Below the pieces are notes generated by a model, which saw only the letters and a list, made by a program, of their open reading frames with translations, was not told the DNA's origin and searched no databases. The translations under genes and the position numbers were made by a program. Shown here piece after piece: positions 1 through 9,067 of a stretch of DNA of 64,000 nt (position 1 is the stretch's first letter; every line of letters starts with the position of its first letter). This DNA comes from Rheinheimera maricola (GTDB lineage: Bacteria; Pseudomonadota; Gammaproteobacteria; Enterobacterales; Alteromonadaceae). The stretch spans positions 248,001 through 312,000 of the forward strand of contig NZ_JAERPS020000001.1 in NCBI RefSeq assembly GCF_016918075.2. The letters are read 5' to 3'.

Positions 1-296
1 AACCTGAGCCCGCCGTATTGGGGCAGTTAACGGTAACTAATTTTATTAATCCGGCTGGTTTGGAGCCTATTGGCCAAAACCTGTTCCGTGAAACGGGTGC
101 CAGTGGCGACCCGGTACAAGGCATTCCTGGGCTTGAAGGCTTAGGTATCGTTGTTCAGGGCGCGCTGGAGACGTCTAATGTGAACGTGACAGAGGAGTTG
201 GTTAGCCTGATTGAAAGCCAGCGGGTGTATGAAATGAATTCAAAAGTCATTTCATCGGTTGATCAAATGCTGGGTTTTGCTATTCAGCAGTTGTAG
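1..296 (+). CDS. flgG: Flagellar distal rod protein FlgG, 3' part
   Basis: The reading frame is open from the window edge (codons begin at position 3) to the TAG at 294-296, so only about the last 98 residues are present. FlgG forms the distal rod that crosses the periplasm and outer membrane. The C-terminal sequence is typical of rod/hook proteins: a QLTVTNFINPAGLEPIGQN segment, then the amphipathic helix with ELVSLIESQRVYEMNSKVI that packs in the D0 core of axial proteins. flgH starts 11 bases downstream, as in the standard flgBCDEFGHIJKL order. The start lies outside the window. Confidence 0.95.
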   Translation, partial: PEPAVLGQLTVTNFINPAGLEPIGQNLFRETGASGDPVQGIPGLEGLGIVVQGALETSNVNVTEELVSLIESQRVYEMNSKVISSVDQMLGFAIQQL

Positions 297-307
297 CAGG
301 GGGCTTT

Positions 308-985
308 ATGTTGCGTTTTACTACTGTGGTTGGCTTGGTGTACTGGCTTGGTGGTTGTGCGTCTATGCAAGAACCGATGGCTGATGATCCGTATTTTTCG
401 CCGCTGGCACCAGAGCCGGCATCACGGCCATTGGTTAATAACGGCTCGTTATTTGCGCAAAATCACTCTAATTCATTGTATTCCGACAACAAAGCGCGGC
501 ATGAAGGTGACATTATTACTGTTGTACTAAAAGAGCGTACCCAGGCCAGTAAAAATGCTAAAACTGAGACAAAAAAAGACAGTTCAACGTCAATTGAGCC
601 CATGATTGGCTTGGGAGGCCGGGGCGTGTCGATAGCCGGCAATGTTCTGCAGTTTGGCGCCGATTCAACCTCAGATTACAAGGGCGATGCTAAAGCTGAT
701 CAGAGCAATTCACTGGTGGGGAATATATCGGTCAATGTGTTGCAAGTGCTGCATAACGGCAACCTGGTTATTCGCGGAGAAAAGTGGCTGACGCTGAACA
801 CAGGTAAAGAATATATCCGTCTTACCGGCGTGATCCGCTCGCAAGATGTTGATGTGAACAACACGGTTGAGTCGACCAAAATTGCCAATGCCAGAATTGA
901 GTACAGCGGCACCGGCGCACACCACAATGGCCAGTCACCTGGCTGGTTAAGCCAGTTCTTTAACGGGCCTTTGTGGCCTTTCTAG
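308..985 (+). CDS. flgH: Flagellar L-ring lipoprotein FlgH
   Basis: FlgH is the outer-membrane lipoprotein that forms the L-ring bushing around the distal rod. The 225-residue protein has a lipoprotein signal peptide with the lipobox L-G-G-C, giving Cys17 as the predicted lipidated residue. Further on it has the family's [19 protein letters not shown] region and a conserved C-terminal half ([22 protein letters not shown]). The length is normal for the family. It sits between flgG and flgI in one operon; a gGGGGc-type ribosome site lies just before the ATG at 308. Confidence 0.96.
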   Translation: MLRFTTVVGLVYWLGGCASMQEPMADDPYFSPLAPEPASRPLVNNGSLFAQNHSNSLYSDNKARHEGDIITVVLKERTQASKNAKTETKKDSSTSIEPMIGLGGRGVSIAGNVLQFGADSTSDYKGDAKADQSNSLVGNISVNVLQVLHNGNLVIRGEKWLTLNTGKEYIRLTGVIRSQDVDVNNTVESTKIANARIEYSGTGAHHNGQSPGWLSQFFNGPLWPF

Positions 986-995
986 GAGAGCGAGA

Positions 996-2084
996 ATGAA
1001 ATCGATATTCGCACTTTTACTGCTGCTCTTTCTGACACTGCCAGTGCAGGCTGCCAGGATAAAAGATGTCGCCGATGTGGAAGGCGTGCGCTCTAACCAA
1101 TTAGTCGGCTACGGCTTGGTAGTTGGGCTGCCTGGTACCGGTGAGCAAAGCCCGTTTACCGAACAAAGCTTTCGAACCATGCTAAGCAACTTCGGTATTA
1201 CGCTGCCTGGCAATATGAAAGCGCAAATTAAAAATGTTGCGGCAGTTGCTGTACACGCTGAACTGCCTGCCTTTGCTAAACCTGGTCAGGCGTTAGATAT
1301 TACCGTGTCATCAGTAGGCAGTGCCAAAAGCTTACGCGGTGGTACCTTAATGCAAACCTTTTTAACTGGTTTGGACGGCAATGTCTATGCAGTGGCTCAG
1401 GGTAGTCTGATTGTAAGTGGCTTGGGCGCCGAAGGGCTGGATGGCTCACGGATTTTGGTCAACACGCCTACCGTTGGCAGTATTCCCAATGGCGCTGTTG
1501 TTGAGCGTGAAGTGCCCAGCCCATTTGGTCAGGGGGATTTTATTACTTTCAACCTGAAGCGTTCTGACTTTACCACCTCAAAGCGGCTGGCAGAGGCAAT
1601 TAATGAATTTATCGGTCCTGAAACCGCGTATTCGCTGGATGCTACCTCAGTACAGGTGCGGGCGCCACGTGATATTAGCCAGCGTGTGTCTTATCTTTCC
1701 ACGCTAGAGAACCTGGATTTTGTTCCGGGTGACTACGCGGCAAAAATCATTATTAACTCGCGTACCGGCACTATCGTAATAGGTAAAGACGTGCGTTTGT
1801 TTCCCGCAGCAGTGACCCATGGTGGTTTAACTGTCACCATCGCAGAAAATCCGCGAGTGGTGCAGCCTAACCCGTTGGCAGCTGGGCAAACCGCAATAGA
1901 AGAAAATACGATTATTGATGTACGGCCCGAGCAGTCGAGAATGTTCAAGTTTGATCCCGGTGTCACTTTGGATGACTTAGTCCGCACCGTAAATGCGGTT
2001 GGTGCTGCGCCTGGTGATTTAATGGCAATTTTGGAAGCGCTAAAGGAAGCCGGTGCTATCCATGGTGAATTGGTGGTGATTTGA
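996..2084 (+). CDS. flgI: Flagellar P-ring protein FlgI
   Basis: FlgI assembles the P-ring in the peptidoglycan layer after Sec export and FlgA-assisted folding. The 362-residue product has a classic signal peptide: a Lys followed by a run of leucines, with cleavage probably after V-Q-A at residue 19. The mature chain starts [17 protein letters not shown], typical of the family, and has [12 protein letters not shown] soon after. An AGGAGAG ribosome site precedes the ATG. It ends one base before the flgJ start, which supports translational coupling. Confidence 0.97.
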   Translation: MKSIFALLLLLFLTLPVQAARIKDVADVEGVRSNQLVGYGLVVGLPGTGEQSPFTEQSFRTMLSNFGITLPGNMKAQIKNVAAVAVHAELPAFAKPGQALDITVSSVGSAKSLRGGTLMQTFLTGLDGNVYAVAQGSLIVSGLGAEGLDGSRILVNTPTVGSIPNGAVVEREVPSPFGQGDFITFNLKRSDFTTSKRLAEAINEFIGPETAYSLDATSVQVRAPRDISQRVSYLSTLENLDFVPGDYAAKIIINSRTGTIVIGKDVRLFPAAVTHGGLTVTIAENPRVVQPNPLAAGQTAIEENTIIDVRPEQSRMFKFDPGVTLDDLVRTVNAVGAAPGDLMAILEALKEAGAIHGELVVI

Positions 2085-2085
2085 T

Positions 2086-3096
2086 ATGAGCCTTTCGCCG
2101 CAAAATATGTCTTATCATGATTTGAGCAGCCTGCAGCAAATCCGCAGTCAGTCTGGCAAAGACGAAGCCGGCGCTTTGCGCCAGGCTGCTGAGCAATTTG
2201 AATCAATATTTTTTAGCATGCTGCTAAGCAGTATGCGCAAGGCGAATGCTGCTTTTGAAGTAGATGGCATGATGAACAGCCAAACCACTAAGTTTTACCG
2301 CGATATGCATGACAGCCAATTGGCTAGCGATTTGGCGCAAAAAGGCGCGTTGGGGCTAGCTGACCTGCTGGTTCAGCAATTAAGCCCTGCTCTGGGAGCT
2401 AGAGCTGCTTCGGCAGACAACGCTGCACCTAGCTTACAGCCGGCTACAAAAACACTGTCGATGCCTAAAGTGATATTACCAAGCATTAAAATGACCTCCA
2501 GCACTGCTACTGAGCCATCGCAGCCGCAGCCACTAAGAGAGCAAATGCCGTCGCCTTTGGTCGCAGAGCCGGCCCCGTGGCAAATAAACAGTCCGGCAGA
2601 CTTTGTAAAAAGCCTATTGCCAGCAGCACGACAAACTGCCAAAGCTTTAGGTTTAGATCCTCTGGCATTGGTTGCTCAAGCAGCACTGGAAACTGGCTGG
2701 GGCAAACGCATGATTAAAACCGCGCAAGGTAGTAACAGTTTTAACTTGTTTGGCATTAAAGCTAATAACGGCTGGCAAGGTGAAACAGCTGTTGTCGATA
2801 CTTTGGAATACCGCGGTGGTATTGCAAAAAAAGAACAAGCCCGGTTTCGCTCTTACGCGTCGCCGGAACAAAGTATGAAAGACTATGTGGCTTTTATTCA
2901 GCAAAATCCTCGTTATCAGGATGCCGTAAATGCCAGTAGTAATACCAAAGCGTATTTTGAACAGCTTCAAGCTGCCGGTTACGCCACCGACCCGGCCTAT
3001 GCAAAAAAAATTATGGCAGTGTATCAAAGTCCTGCGCTGCAAAACGCCGCAGATGATGACGGCGAAGCTAAAGAATTGAGCCCGGCGGCCGACTAA
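2086..3096 (+). CDS. flgJ: Rod-capping protein and peptidoglycan hydrolase FlgJ
   Basis: FlgJ caps the growing rod and cuts a hole in the murein for it. Two parts are visible in the 336-residue protein: an N-terminal rod-binding domain (about residues 20-110, with AAEQFESIFFSMLLSSMRKA) and a C-terminal beta-N-acetylglucosaminidase domain (about 165-325). The predicted catalytic glutamate is Glu202 in AALETGWGK. The two are joined by a Pro/Ser-rich linker of about 55 residues. The dual-domain form is the usual beta/gammaproteobacterial type. The ATG lies one base after the flgI stop. Confidence 0.96.
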   Translation: MSLSPQNMSYHDLSSLQQIRSQSGKDEAGALRQAAEQFESIFFSMLLSSMRKANAAFEVDGMMNSQTTKFYRDMHDSQLASDLAQKGALGLADLLVQQLSPALGARAASADNAAPSLQPATKTLSMPKVILPSIKMTSSTATEPSQPQPLREQMPSPLVAEPAPWQINSPADFVKSLLPAARQTAKALGLDPLALVAQAALETGWGKRMIKTAQGSNSFNLFGIKANNGWQGETAVVDTLEYRGGIAKKEQARFRSYASPEQSMKDYVAFIQQNPRYQDAVNASSNTKAYFEQLQAAGYATDPAYAKKIMAVYQSPALQNAADDDGEAKELSPAAD

Positions 3097-3138
3097 TAAC
3101 CTAATTGGCACAGTTAATCTGTGTCTGCGGAGAGCGCA

Positions 3139-5160
3139 ATGTCAGACAACTTATTGAGAATAGGCACTTCAGCTGTATTGGCAAATAGCACCTTACTCAA
3201 CACAACCAGTAATAACATTGCCAACGTCAATACGCAGGGCTACTCGCGCCAGCGCACCGAGTTTGATGCGCAAACCTTAGGTCTGGGGGTTGGCAAGGGA
3301 ACGACAGAGCGTTTGGTGAGTGAATTTACCTCGGCTCAATTGCGCAGGGATACCTCCAAGCTGGCATTTGCTAATCAATACACCGCTGAAGCGAACCGTA
3401 TCGATGGCTTATTTTCTAATCCGGCAAATAGCATTTCATCAGCCATGAATGATTTATTTCAGAAATTACAGACAGCTAATAATGATCCCAGCGCTATTTC
3501 TACCCGACAACTAATTATCAGCAGCAGCGAGTCGCTGACCGACCGCTTTGCGACATTATCAAATTTAGTATTGGATCAAGCCAGTTACGTCAACCAACAA
3601 TTGGATTTAGATTTAACCCAAACCAACTCACTCATTCGTAATATTTCTGAGTTAAACCGCAGCATTGCCGGCTTTGGTCGGGGAGACAACAATCAGGCGC
3701 CGTTGGATTTATTCGACCGGCGCGACGAAGCTCTGCGCCAGCTATCGGAAAAACTCGATATTAAAGTGCTCGAATCTGACAACGGTGAAAAGCTGGTCTT
3801 TATGGCTACGGGTCAGTCGTTGGTGGTAGAAAACGGTGAGTTTAATATTTTAAGCTTAAACGGCAATCCTGATCCTAATGTACGAAACGTACAACTTAGC
3901 CTGAGTTCCAAACCAACCGTTATTCGTAATTTAGGTATTGAAGAACTGGGTGGCCAGTTGGGGGGCTTACTTAAGTTTCGTGATGATTTATTAATTCCTA
4001 CGCAAATGCAGCTGGGGCAGTTAGCGCTGGCCATGACTGATGCACTAAACAGCCAGAATAAGTTAGGCATGAATGCCAACGGCGAATTGGGTAGTGATTT
4101 ATTTATCCTGCCGCAAAGTAGTGGTTTGGCATTTCAGGGTAATACTGGCGCAGGCAGCGTGTTGGTTGACATTGAACCTGGGCTGGCCACTGAATTACCG
4201 CCAAATGATTTTCTGCTGACCTTTACCGCACCCGATACCTTTACGCTGGAAGCAACCGACACGTCCGGGAATGTGGTTACCGGATCCGCTATTACAGTAA
4301 ACGGTGTCACTTTTCCTGCAACATTAAATACCGACACGCCGGGTATTACCGATTTCTATGGCTTGTCATTGCAAATTGACGGTCCTATGAACGATGGCGA
4401 TCGTTTTGTGCTTAAGCCATTGGCTAGTGCAGCCAGGAACATTAATTTAGCCACTAACCGTCCTGAAGATATTGCTCTGGCGTCACCGATACGCAGTGTG
4501 GTCGCGCAGGATAATCTGGGCAACGCCCAGGTAGATAAATTAGTGGTGTCGGATACCGATCCCGCGACCTCTGTATTTGCTGCGCCGTCGACAATAAATG
4601 GTGCACCGTTTCAGGTGGTGCATATAGGTGGTAATCAGTTTGAAGTGCGCGACAATGCTAATACATTGCTGGGTACCACGCCGGCGTTGCCGAGTGGTCA
4701 ATTTAATAACATTATGGCGCAGGCTAGTTTAGGCAGCTACGGCTTTGATTTCAACATTACCGGTATCCCGCAAACTGGTGATAGCTTTACGGTAGAGTAC
4801 AATACCGGCGGCTTTAACGATAACCGTAACGGGTTGGAAATTGCCAAGCTGCAAATAGCTGAAACCATGCGTCGCTATGCGGTTGCTACGCCAAATGCTG
4901 ATAACAGTGTTAGCTTTAATGAAGCTTACGGTACTATGGTGAGCTTTGTTGGTGACAAAACATCGCAAGCCAGAAACAGTCAGGCTGCTGCAGAGGCGTT
5001 GTATTCGCAAACACTGCAATTAAAAGAATCGTTATCTGGCGTTAGTCTGGATGAAGAAGCCGCGAATCTGGTACGCTTTCAGCAATCTTACGCGGCATCG
5101 GCTAAAATCATTGCAACATCGCAGATTATTTTCGATACCCTGTTACAGGCAGTGAGGTGA
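3139..5160 (+). CDS. flgK: Hook-filament junction protein FlgK (HAP1)
   Basis: FlgK is the first junction protein between hook and filament. I chose the ATG at 3139, which gives MSDNLLRIGTSAVLANSTLL, because a GCGGAG ribosome site lies just upstream. An in-frame GTG at 3121 would add six residues without one. The protein is 673 residues, longer than the 547 of enteric FlgK; the extra length falls in the variable surface domain (about 330-560). The conserved ends are clear: NNIANVNTQGYSRQRTEF at the N-terminus and EEAANLVRFQQSYAASAKII at the C-terminus. flgL follows after three bases. Confidence 0.96.
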   Translation: MSDNLLRIGTSAVLANSTLLNTTSNNIANVNTQGYSRQRTEFDAQTLGLGVGKGTTERLVSEFTSAQLRRDTSKLAFANQYTAEANRIDGLFSNPANSISSAMNDLFQKLQTANNDPSAISTRQLIISSSESLTDRFATLSNLVLDQASYVNQQLDLDLTQTNSLIRNISELNRSIAGFGRGDNNQAPLDLFDRRDEALRQLSEKLDIKVLESDNGEKLVFMATGQSLVVENGEFNILSLNGNPDPNVRNVQLSLSSKPTVIRNLGIEELGGQLGGLLKFRDDLLIPTQMQLGQLALAMTDALNSQNKLGMNANGELGSDLFILPQSSGLAFQGNTGAGSVLVDIEPGLATELPPNDFLLTFTAPDTFTLEATDTSGNVVTGSAITVNGVTFPATLNTDTPGITDFYGLSLQIDGPMNDGDRFVLKPLASAARNINLATNRPEDIALASPIRSVVAQDNLGNAQVDKLVVSDTDPATSVFAAPSTINGAPFQVVHIGGNQFEVRDNANTLLGTTPALPSGQFNNIMAQASLGSYGFDFNITGIPQTGDSFTVEYNTGGFNDNRNGLEIAKLQIAETMRRYAVATPNADNSVSFNEAYGTMVSFVGDKTSQARNSQAAAEALYSQTLQLKESLSGVSLDEEAANLVRFQQSYAASAKIIATSQIIFDTLLQAVR

Positions 5161-5163
5161 TTT

Positions 5164-6396
5164 ATGCGCGTAACATTTAACAGTAAATTTAATCAGGGCC
5201 TGGATGGTATTTTAAATACGCAAAAACGATTGTTGCGTGCTCAGGATCAGATGATTAAGCAAACAAAAATCCTCACCCCGGCTGACGACCCTTCAGGCAG
5301 TGCTAAGGTGCTTGGCGTTGGACAAAATTTGTCACAATTATCGCAATTTGAAAAAAACGGTATTGCAGTAAAAAACAACCTGGGTGTTGAAGAGACGGTA
5401 CTAGACTCCATACGCACGGCAATGGACAGGGCGCGGGTACTGGCTTTGGCATCGGGTAATGGCTCATATTCAGAGTCAGAGCGAGAGGCTGTAGCGGCTG
5501 AGGTGGAAGGTATTCAGCAGCAGTTATTCGATTTAATGAATAGCCGTAACGTGGAAGGTGGTTATTTATTTTCTGGTTTTCAAGATGGTGTACAGGCATT
5601 TAGCTTGGATGCTTCAACGGGTAAGTATGTGTTTAACGGTGATGATGGCCAAAAAGCACTACAGGTGTCACCCGGTGTCACTTTGCCAGTTAATGATAGC
5701 GGAAAAAATGTGTTTGATAGTGTGCAAGTGCGGCCACAGCCTACTGCCGCCGTAATTGCTGTGGCGGGGCCGACCAATGCCGCAGTAAATGTAATCAATC
5801 AGCAGGTGTTTAACAGCTTTTACATTAATAATTATGATAAAGCCGTTGCGGCCAATAACACTTTCAGTGTTGAGCTAACGGCACCAAGTGACTATCAGAT
5901 TTTGCGCGGCGGTGCGCCTTTAGTGCCGCCGGTAATTGGCGCTTATACGTCAGGCCAGTCAATTAACTTCAATGGCCTGGATATCGTCATCAATGGTCCG
6001 GCCGGTGCAGGCCGGGTTGATTTTGACCTGCCAGCGCCAGAGAAAACCAATATTTTAAACAGTCTGAGCGAGCTGATGGCTGCACTTCGTACGCCAGGGC
6101 CGGTTGATGCAAGCTTTCAAGCCAGTGTGAGTAAAGCGGTAGGAGAGATTGATGGTGCATCTACCAGTGTCGCTTCGGCACGCTCTGCTATCGGTGGCCG
6201 CATTAATGTATTGGATAGCATTAATGGCTCTAATGCCGACCTGGAAATTTTAGCTACACAATATCAGGCCGATATCGCTGAGGTAGATTTCTCTAAAGTA
6301 ATCGCTGATTTAACCAAAGAAGAAACCGCCTTACAGGCTGTGCAGCAAACGTTTAGCAGTATTACCAACACCTCATTATTCGACTTTATCCGCTAA
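5164..6396 (+). CDS. flgL: Hook-filament junction protein FlgL (HAP3)
   Basis: FlgL joins FlgK to the flagellin filament. The 410-residue protein has the flagellin-like N-terminal helix region (NTQKRLLRAQDQMIKQTKIL, then TPADDPSGSAKVLG) and a C-terminal helix with EVDFSKVIADLTKEETALQA. The central domain is larger than the enteric protein's (317 residues), in keeping with the large FlgK. It is the last gene of the flg operon and is followed at once by a hairpin terminator. Confidence 0.95.
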   Translation: MRVTFNSKFNQGLDGILNTQKRLLRAQDQMIKQTKILTPADDPSGSAKVLGVGQNLSQLSQFEKNGIAVKNNLGVEETVLDSIRTAMDRARVLALASGNGSYSESEREAVAAEVEGIQQQLFDLMNSRNVEGGYLFSGFQDGVQAFSLDASTGKYVFNGDDGQKALQVSPGVTLPVNDSGKNVFDSVQVRPQPTAAVIAVAGPTNAAVNVINQQVFNSFYINNYDKAVAANNTFSVELTAPSDYQILRGGAPLVPPVIGAYTSGQSINFNGLDIVINGPAGAGRVDFDLPAPEKTNILNSLSELMAALRTPGPVDASFQASVSKAVGEIDGASTSVASARSAIGGRINVLDSINGSNADLEILATQYQADIAEVDFSKVIADLTKEETALQAVQQTFSSITNTSLFDFIR

Positions 6397-6399
6397 TAT

Positions 6400-6433
6400 A
6401 AAGCTAACCGGCAAATCTTTGCCGGTTAGCTTT
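6400..6433 (+). terminator. Hairpin after flgL
   Basis: Perfect inverted repeat with 16-base arms (6400-6415 and 6418-6433) around a two-base centre, starting four bases after the flgL stop. It separates the flg operon from the flagellin genes. The right arm ends in TTT without a long T run, so termination may be partial; the symmetry would work on either strand. Confidence 0.8.
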
Positions 6434-6494
6434 ACGAGGCTTTGGCATTAAATTAGTGACATAGCCTTTTTTTATAAGTTTTTCTAAAAATTCT

Positions 6495-6521
6495 TAAAGT
6501 TTCCAGACATCTCTCCGATAA
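6495..6521 (+). promoter_or_regulatory. Sigma-28 (FliA) promoter of fliC copy 1
   Basis: TAAAGTTT (6495-6502), an 11-base spacer, then TCCGATAA (6514-6521). This differs by one base from the FliA consensus TAAAGTTT-N11-GCCGATAA. The leader to the ATG at 6586 is about 60 bases and ends in an AGGAGAA ribosome site. Confidence 0.93.
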
Positions 6522-7623
6522 ATAAGTATCAGACGAAATAACAAACACGGTTTGTTAAACAGATACAGTTATCAGGAGAATCACCATGGCTTTATACGTC
6601 AACAGCAACATCAGCGCGTTAAATGCACAGCGTCAGTTAATGAACAGCGGTAACGCCCTGGACACCTCGTTTAAACGTTTATCTTCTGGTTTACGCATTA
6701 ACAGCGCTGCTGATGATGCGGCGGGTTTACAGATTTCAGACCGGTTAGAATCACAAATCCAAGGCTTAAACCAGGGCAACCGTAACGCCAACGATGGTAT
6801 TTCACTGGCGCAAACAGCAGAAGGTGCGCTAGAAGAAGTCACCTCTATGTTCCAGCGTGTTCGTACCCTGGCGCAGCAAGCGGCAAACGGTTCAAACACT
6901 GATGAAGACCGGTTGGCGATTCAGGAAGAAATCCGCTCATTAATGGCTGAAGTTAACCGGGTAGCTAAAGATACCACCTTTGGTGGTCAGAACTTACTGG
7001 ATGGTACTTACAAAGCGGACTTCCAGGTGGGCGCGGATGCCGTGCAGTTTATCGGTTTCAGCATGAAATCGGTTGGTACGGCAGACGGTATCATGTCAGA
7101 TCAAGGCGGTTTCACGCTGTCAGGCATTGCCGCGATTGCCAGTATTGTGACGGGTAAAGCATTATCGGCCAATTTGGCAGGTTTAAGTGATGTGGGCAGC
7201 GGTGGCGACCCAACGGCAGTGCAATTTGCTGACGTGTTTACTAAAACCGGTATATCGGTATCAAACCAGGTAAATGCGCAACAGGTTATGGCCGGTATGG
7301 ATGCGTTAATTGCGGTTGTGGATAAAAAACGTGCTGAACTGGGTGCGGTGCAGAACCGGTTTCAGGCGACAATTCGTAACCAGACCAACATTGCTGAGAA
7401 TTTATCAGGTGCGAAATCGCGTATCAAAGACGCCGATTTTGCGGCAGAAACGGCGATGTTAACGCGCAACCAGATCTTACAGCAAGCTACGACCACGATT
7501 TTGGCGCAGGCTAACCAGCGGCCACAAGCGGCATTGAGCTTACTGCAGGGCTAATCGTCTGAGTAGTTAAGGCAATATCAGTCAAATAATGTGCGGAGAG
7601 TGCGCCCTCAACGATGGGGTAAA
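6513..7623 (+). repeat. Direct repeat copy A (flagellin duplication)
   Basis: This block recurs at 7826-8936 (offset 1313 bases). It runs from the end of the promoter spacer through the whole flagellin gene into the terminator loop. Reading both copies side by side I found one difference: 7443 G versus 8756 A, a synonymous change. Beyond the block the terminator arms match with a few changes. Confidence 0.93.
6586..7554 (+). CDS. fliC: Flagellin, copy 1
   Basis: Filament subunit of 322 residues. The N-terminal D0/D1 region (MALYVNSNISALNAQRQLMN, RLSSGLRINSAADDAAGLQI) and C-terminal D1/D0 region (SRIKDADFAAETAMLTRNQI, AQANQRPQAALSLLQG) are canonical. The central variable domain is short (about residues 170-215), so the surface-exposed part is small. 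Serines and threonines there are the likely Maf glycosylation sites (inference). The protein is identical to copy 2 (7899-8867). It has its own FliA promoter and terminator, so it is probably a monocistronic late gene. Confidence 0.97.
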   Translation: MALYVNSNISALNAQRQLMNSGNALDTSFKRLSSGLRINSAADDAAGLQISDRLESQIQGLNQGNRNANDGISLAQTAEGALEEVTSMFQRVRTLAQQAANGSNTDEDRLAIQEEIRSLMAEVNRVAKDTTFGGQNLLDGTYKADFQVGADAVQFIGFSMKSVGTADGIMSDQGGFTLSGIAAIASIVTGKALSANLAGLSDVGSGGDPTAVQFADVFTKTGISVSNQVNAQQVMAGMDALIAVVDKKRAELGAVQNRFQATIRNQTNIAENLSGAKSRIKDADFAAETAMLTRNQILQQATTTILAQANQRPQAALSLLQG

Positions 7624-7642
7624 AGTTGAGGGCGCTTTTTTT
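7602..7642 (+). terminator. Terminator of fliC copy 1
   Basis: Arms GCGCCCTCAAC (7602-7612) and GTTGAGGGCGC (7625-7635) pair perfectly around a 12-base loop and are followed by seven T residues (7636-7642). Textbook intrinsic terminator. Confidence 0.95.
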
Positions 7643-7807
7643 GATAAATATAATGTGCGGAGGCTACATACATTTATCTGGCGGCAAGCCAGTCGACCTG
7701 CCTGAAATATAGTATCCATTATTTGTGCCAACTTTTACGACTATTTTTTGACATTGATGATTTAGTCGCGTTTTATAAAATAAAATTGTAAAAAATGGCC
7801 ACTTCAT
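7643..7807 (+). other. Spacer between flagellin copies 1 and 2, with a possible gene remnant
   Basis: No gene is visible between the copy 1 terminator and the copy 2 promoter. The 12-mer GGAGGCTACATA at 7659-7670 is identical to the ribosome-site and start region of the third flagellin (9207-9218), where it reads into ATG; here it reads into ACATTTATC instead. That looks like a leftover of a third-type flagellin start. At 7741-7752 lies CTATTTTTTGAC, close to one arm of the palindrome in front of flrA. Confidence 0.5.
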
Positions 7808-7834
7808 TAAAGTTTTCTGCAGAAGCTCCGATAA
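7808..7834 (+). promoter_or_regulatory. Sigma-28 (FliA) promoter of fliC copy 2
   Basis: TAAAGTTT (7808-7815), 11 bases, TCCGATAA (7827-7834). The boxes are the same as in copy 1, but most of the spacer differs because the duplication begins inside it (7826). Confidence 0.93.
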
Positions 7835-8936
7835 ATAAGTATCAGACGAAATAACAAACACGGTTTGTTAAACAGATACAGTTATCAGGAGAATCACCAT
7901 GGCTTTATACGTCAACAGCAACATCAGCGCGTTAAATGCACAGCGTCAGTTAATGAACAGCGGTAACGCCCTGGACACCTCGTTTAAACGTTTATCTTCT
8001 GGTTTACGCATTAACAGCGCTGCTGATGATGCGGCGGGTTTACAGATTTCAGACCGGTTAGAATCACAAATCCAAGGCTTAAACCAGGGCAACCGTAACG
8101 CCAACGATGGTATTTCACTGGCGCAAACAGCAGAAGGTGCGCTAGAAGAAGTCACCTCTATGTTCCAGCGTGTTCGTACCCTGGCGCAGCAAGCGGCAAA
8201 CGGTTCAAACACTGATGAAGACCGGTTGGCGATTCAGGAAGAAATCCGCTCATTAATGGCTGAAGTTAACCGGGTAGCTAAAGATACCACCTTTGGTGGT
8301 CAGAACTTACTGGATGGTACTTACAAAGCGGACTTCCAGGTGGGCGCGGATGCCGTGCAGTTTATCGGTTTCAGCATGAAATCGGTTGGTACGGCAGACG
8401 GTATCATGTCAGATCAAGGCGGTTTCACGCTGTCAGGCATTGCCGCGATTGCCAGTATTGTGACGGGTAAAGCATTATCGGCCAATTTGGCAGGTTTAAG
8501 TGATGTGGGCAGCGGTGGCGACCCAACGGCAGTGCAATTTGCTGACGTGTTTACTAAAACCGGTATATCGGTATCAAACCAGGTAAATGCGCAACAGGTT
8601 ATGGCCGGTATGGATGCGTTAATTGCGGTTGTGGATAAAAAACGTGCTGAACTGGGTGCGGTGCAGAACCGGTTTCAGGCGACAATTCGTAACCAGACCA
8701 ACATTGCTGAGAATTTATCAGGTGCGAAATCGCGTATCAAAGACGCCGATTTTGCAGCAGAAACGGCGATGTTAACGCGCAACCAGATCTTACAGCAAGC
8801 TACGACCACGATTTTGGCGCAGGCTAACCAGCGGCCACAAGCGGCATTGAGCTTACTGCAGGGCTAATCGTCTGAGTAGTTAAGGCAATATCAGTCAAAT
8901 AATGTGCGGAGAGTGCGCCCTCAACGATGGGGTAAA
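7826..8936 (+). repeat. Direct repeat copy B (flagellin duplication)
   Basis: Second copy of the block at 6513-7623, with a single synonymous substitution seen at 8756. The near identity implies a recent duplication or continuing gene conversion. Confidence 0.93.
7899..8867 (+). CDS. fliC: Flagellin, copy 2 (protein identical to copy 1)
   Basis: Filament subunit of 322 residues, identical in protein to the gene at 6586-7554 and differing from it by one silent base. It keeps the AGGAGAA ribosome site, its own FliA promoter and its own terminator. Two equal genes could raise flagellin dose or reflect homogenisation by recombination. The third flagellin (9218-10183) is related but clearly diverged, so the A/B duplication is much younger than the split from copy 3. 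Confidence 0.97.
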   Translation: MALYVNSNISALNAQRQLMNSGNALDTSFKRLSSGLRINSAADDAAGLQISDRLESQIQGLNQGNRNANDGISLAQTAEGALEEVTSMFQRVRTLAQQAANGSNTDEDRLAIQEEIRSLMAEVNRVAKDTTFGGQNLLDGTYKADFQVGADAVQFIGFSMKSVGTADGIMSDQGGFTLSGIAAIASIVTGKALSANLAGLSDVGSGGDPTAVQFADVFTKTGISVSNQVNAQQVMAGMDALIAVVDKKRAELGAVQNRFQATIRNQTNIAENLSGAKSRIKDADFAAETAMLTRNQILQQATTTILAQANQRPQAALSLLQG

Positions 8937-8954
8937 CGTTGAGGGTGTTTTTTT
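8915..8954 (+). terminator. Terminator of fliC copy 2
   Basis: Left arm GCGCCCTCAAC (8915-8925), right arm GTTGAGGGTGT (8938-8948) with G-U pairs at the base, then a T run to 8954. It is a slightly decayed version of the copy 1 terminator. Confidence 0.88.
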
Positions 8955-9040
8955 GTTAAAACCTAACTTTTTGAAATATATCCACTTATCTGCTCTGAAA
9001 TCCTTCTGCAAAAAAAAATTTAAAAAAATAAAAAAAAACC

Positions 9041-9067
9041 TAAAGCTATTTAGTAAGCCGCCGATAC
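9041..9067 (+). promoter_or_regulatory. Sigma-28 (FliA) promoter of the third flagellin
   Basis: TAAAGCTA (9041-9048), 11 bases, GCCGATAC (9060-9067): exact spacing, with a perfect core in both boxes. Just upstream (9010-9040) are long A tracts that could act as an UP-like or bent-DNA element. Confidence 0.92.

Noticed and set aside
3104..3130. Sigma-54-like TTGGCAC upstream of flgK
   Set aside because: The -24 box is perfect but no GC lies ten bases after GG; the -12 region reads AATCT. The flgJ-flgK gap is short and read-through is sufficient.
6586..8867. Insertion sequence or phage origin of the flagellin repeat
   Set aside because: No transposase, terminal inverted repeats or target-site duplication are seen; a simple tandem duplication explains it.
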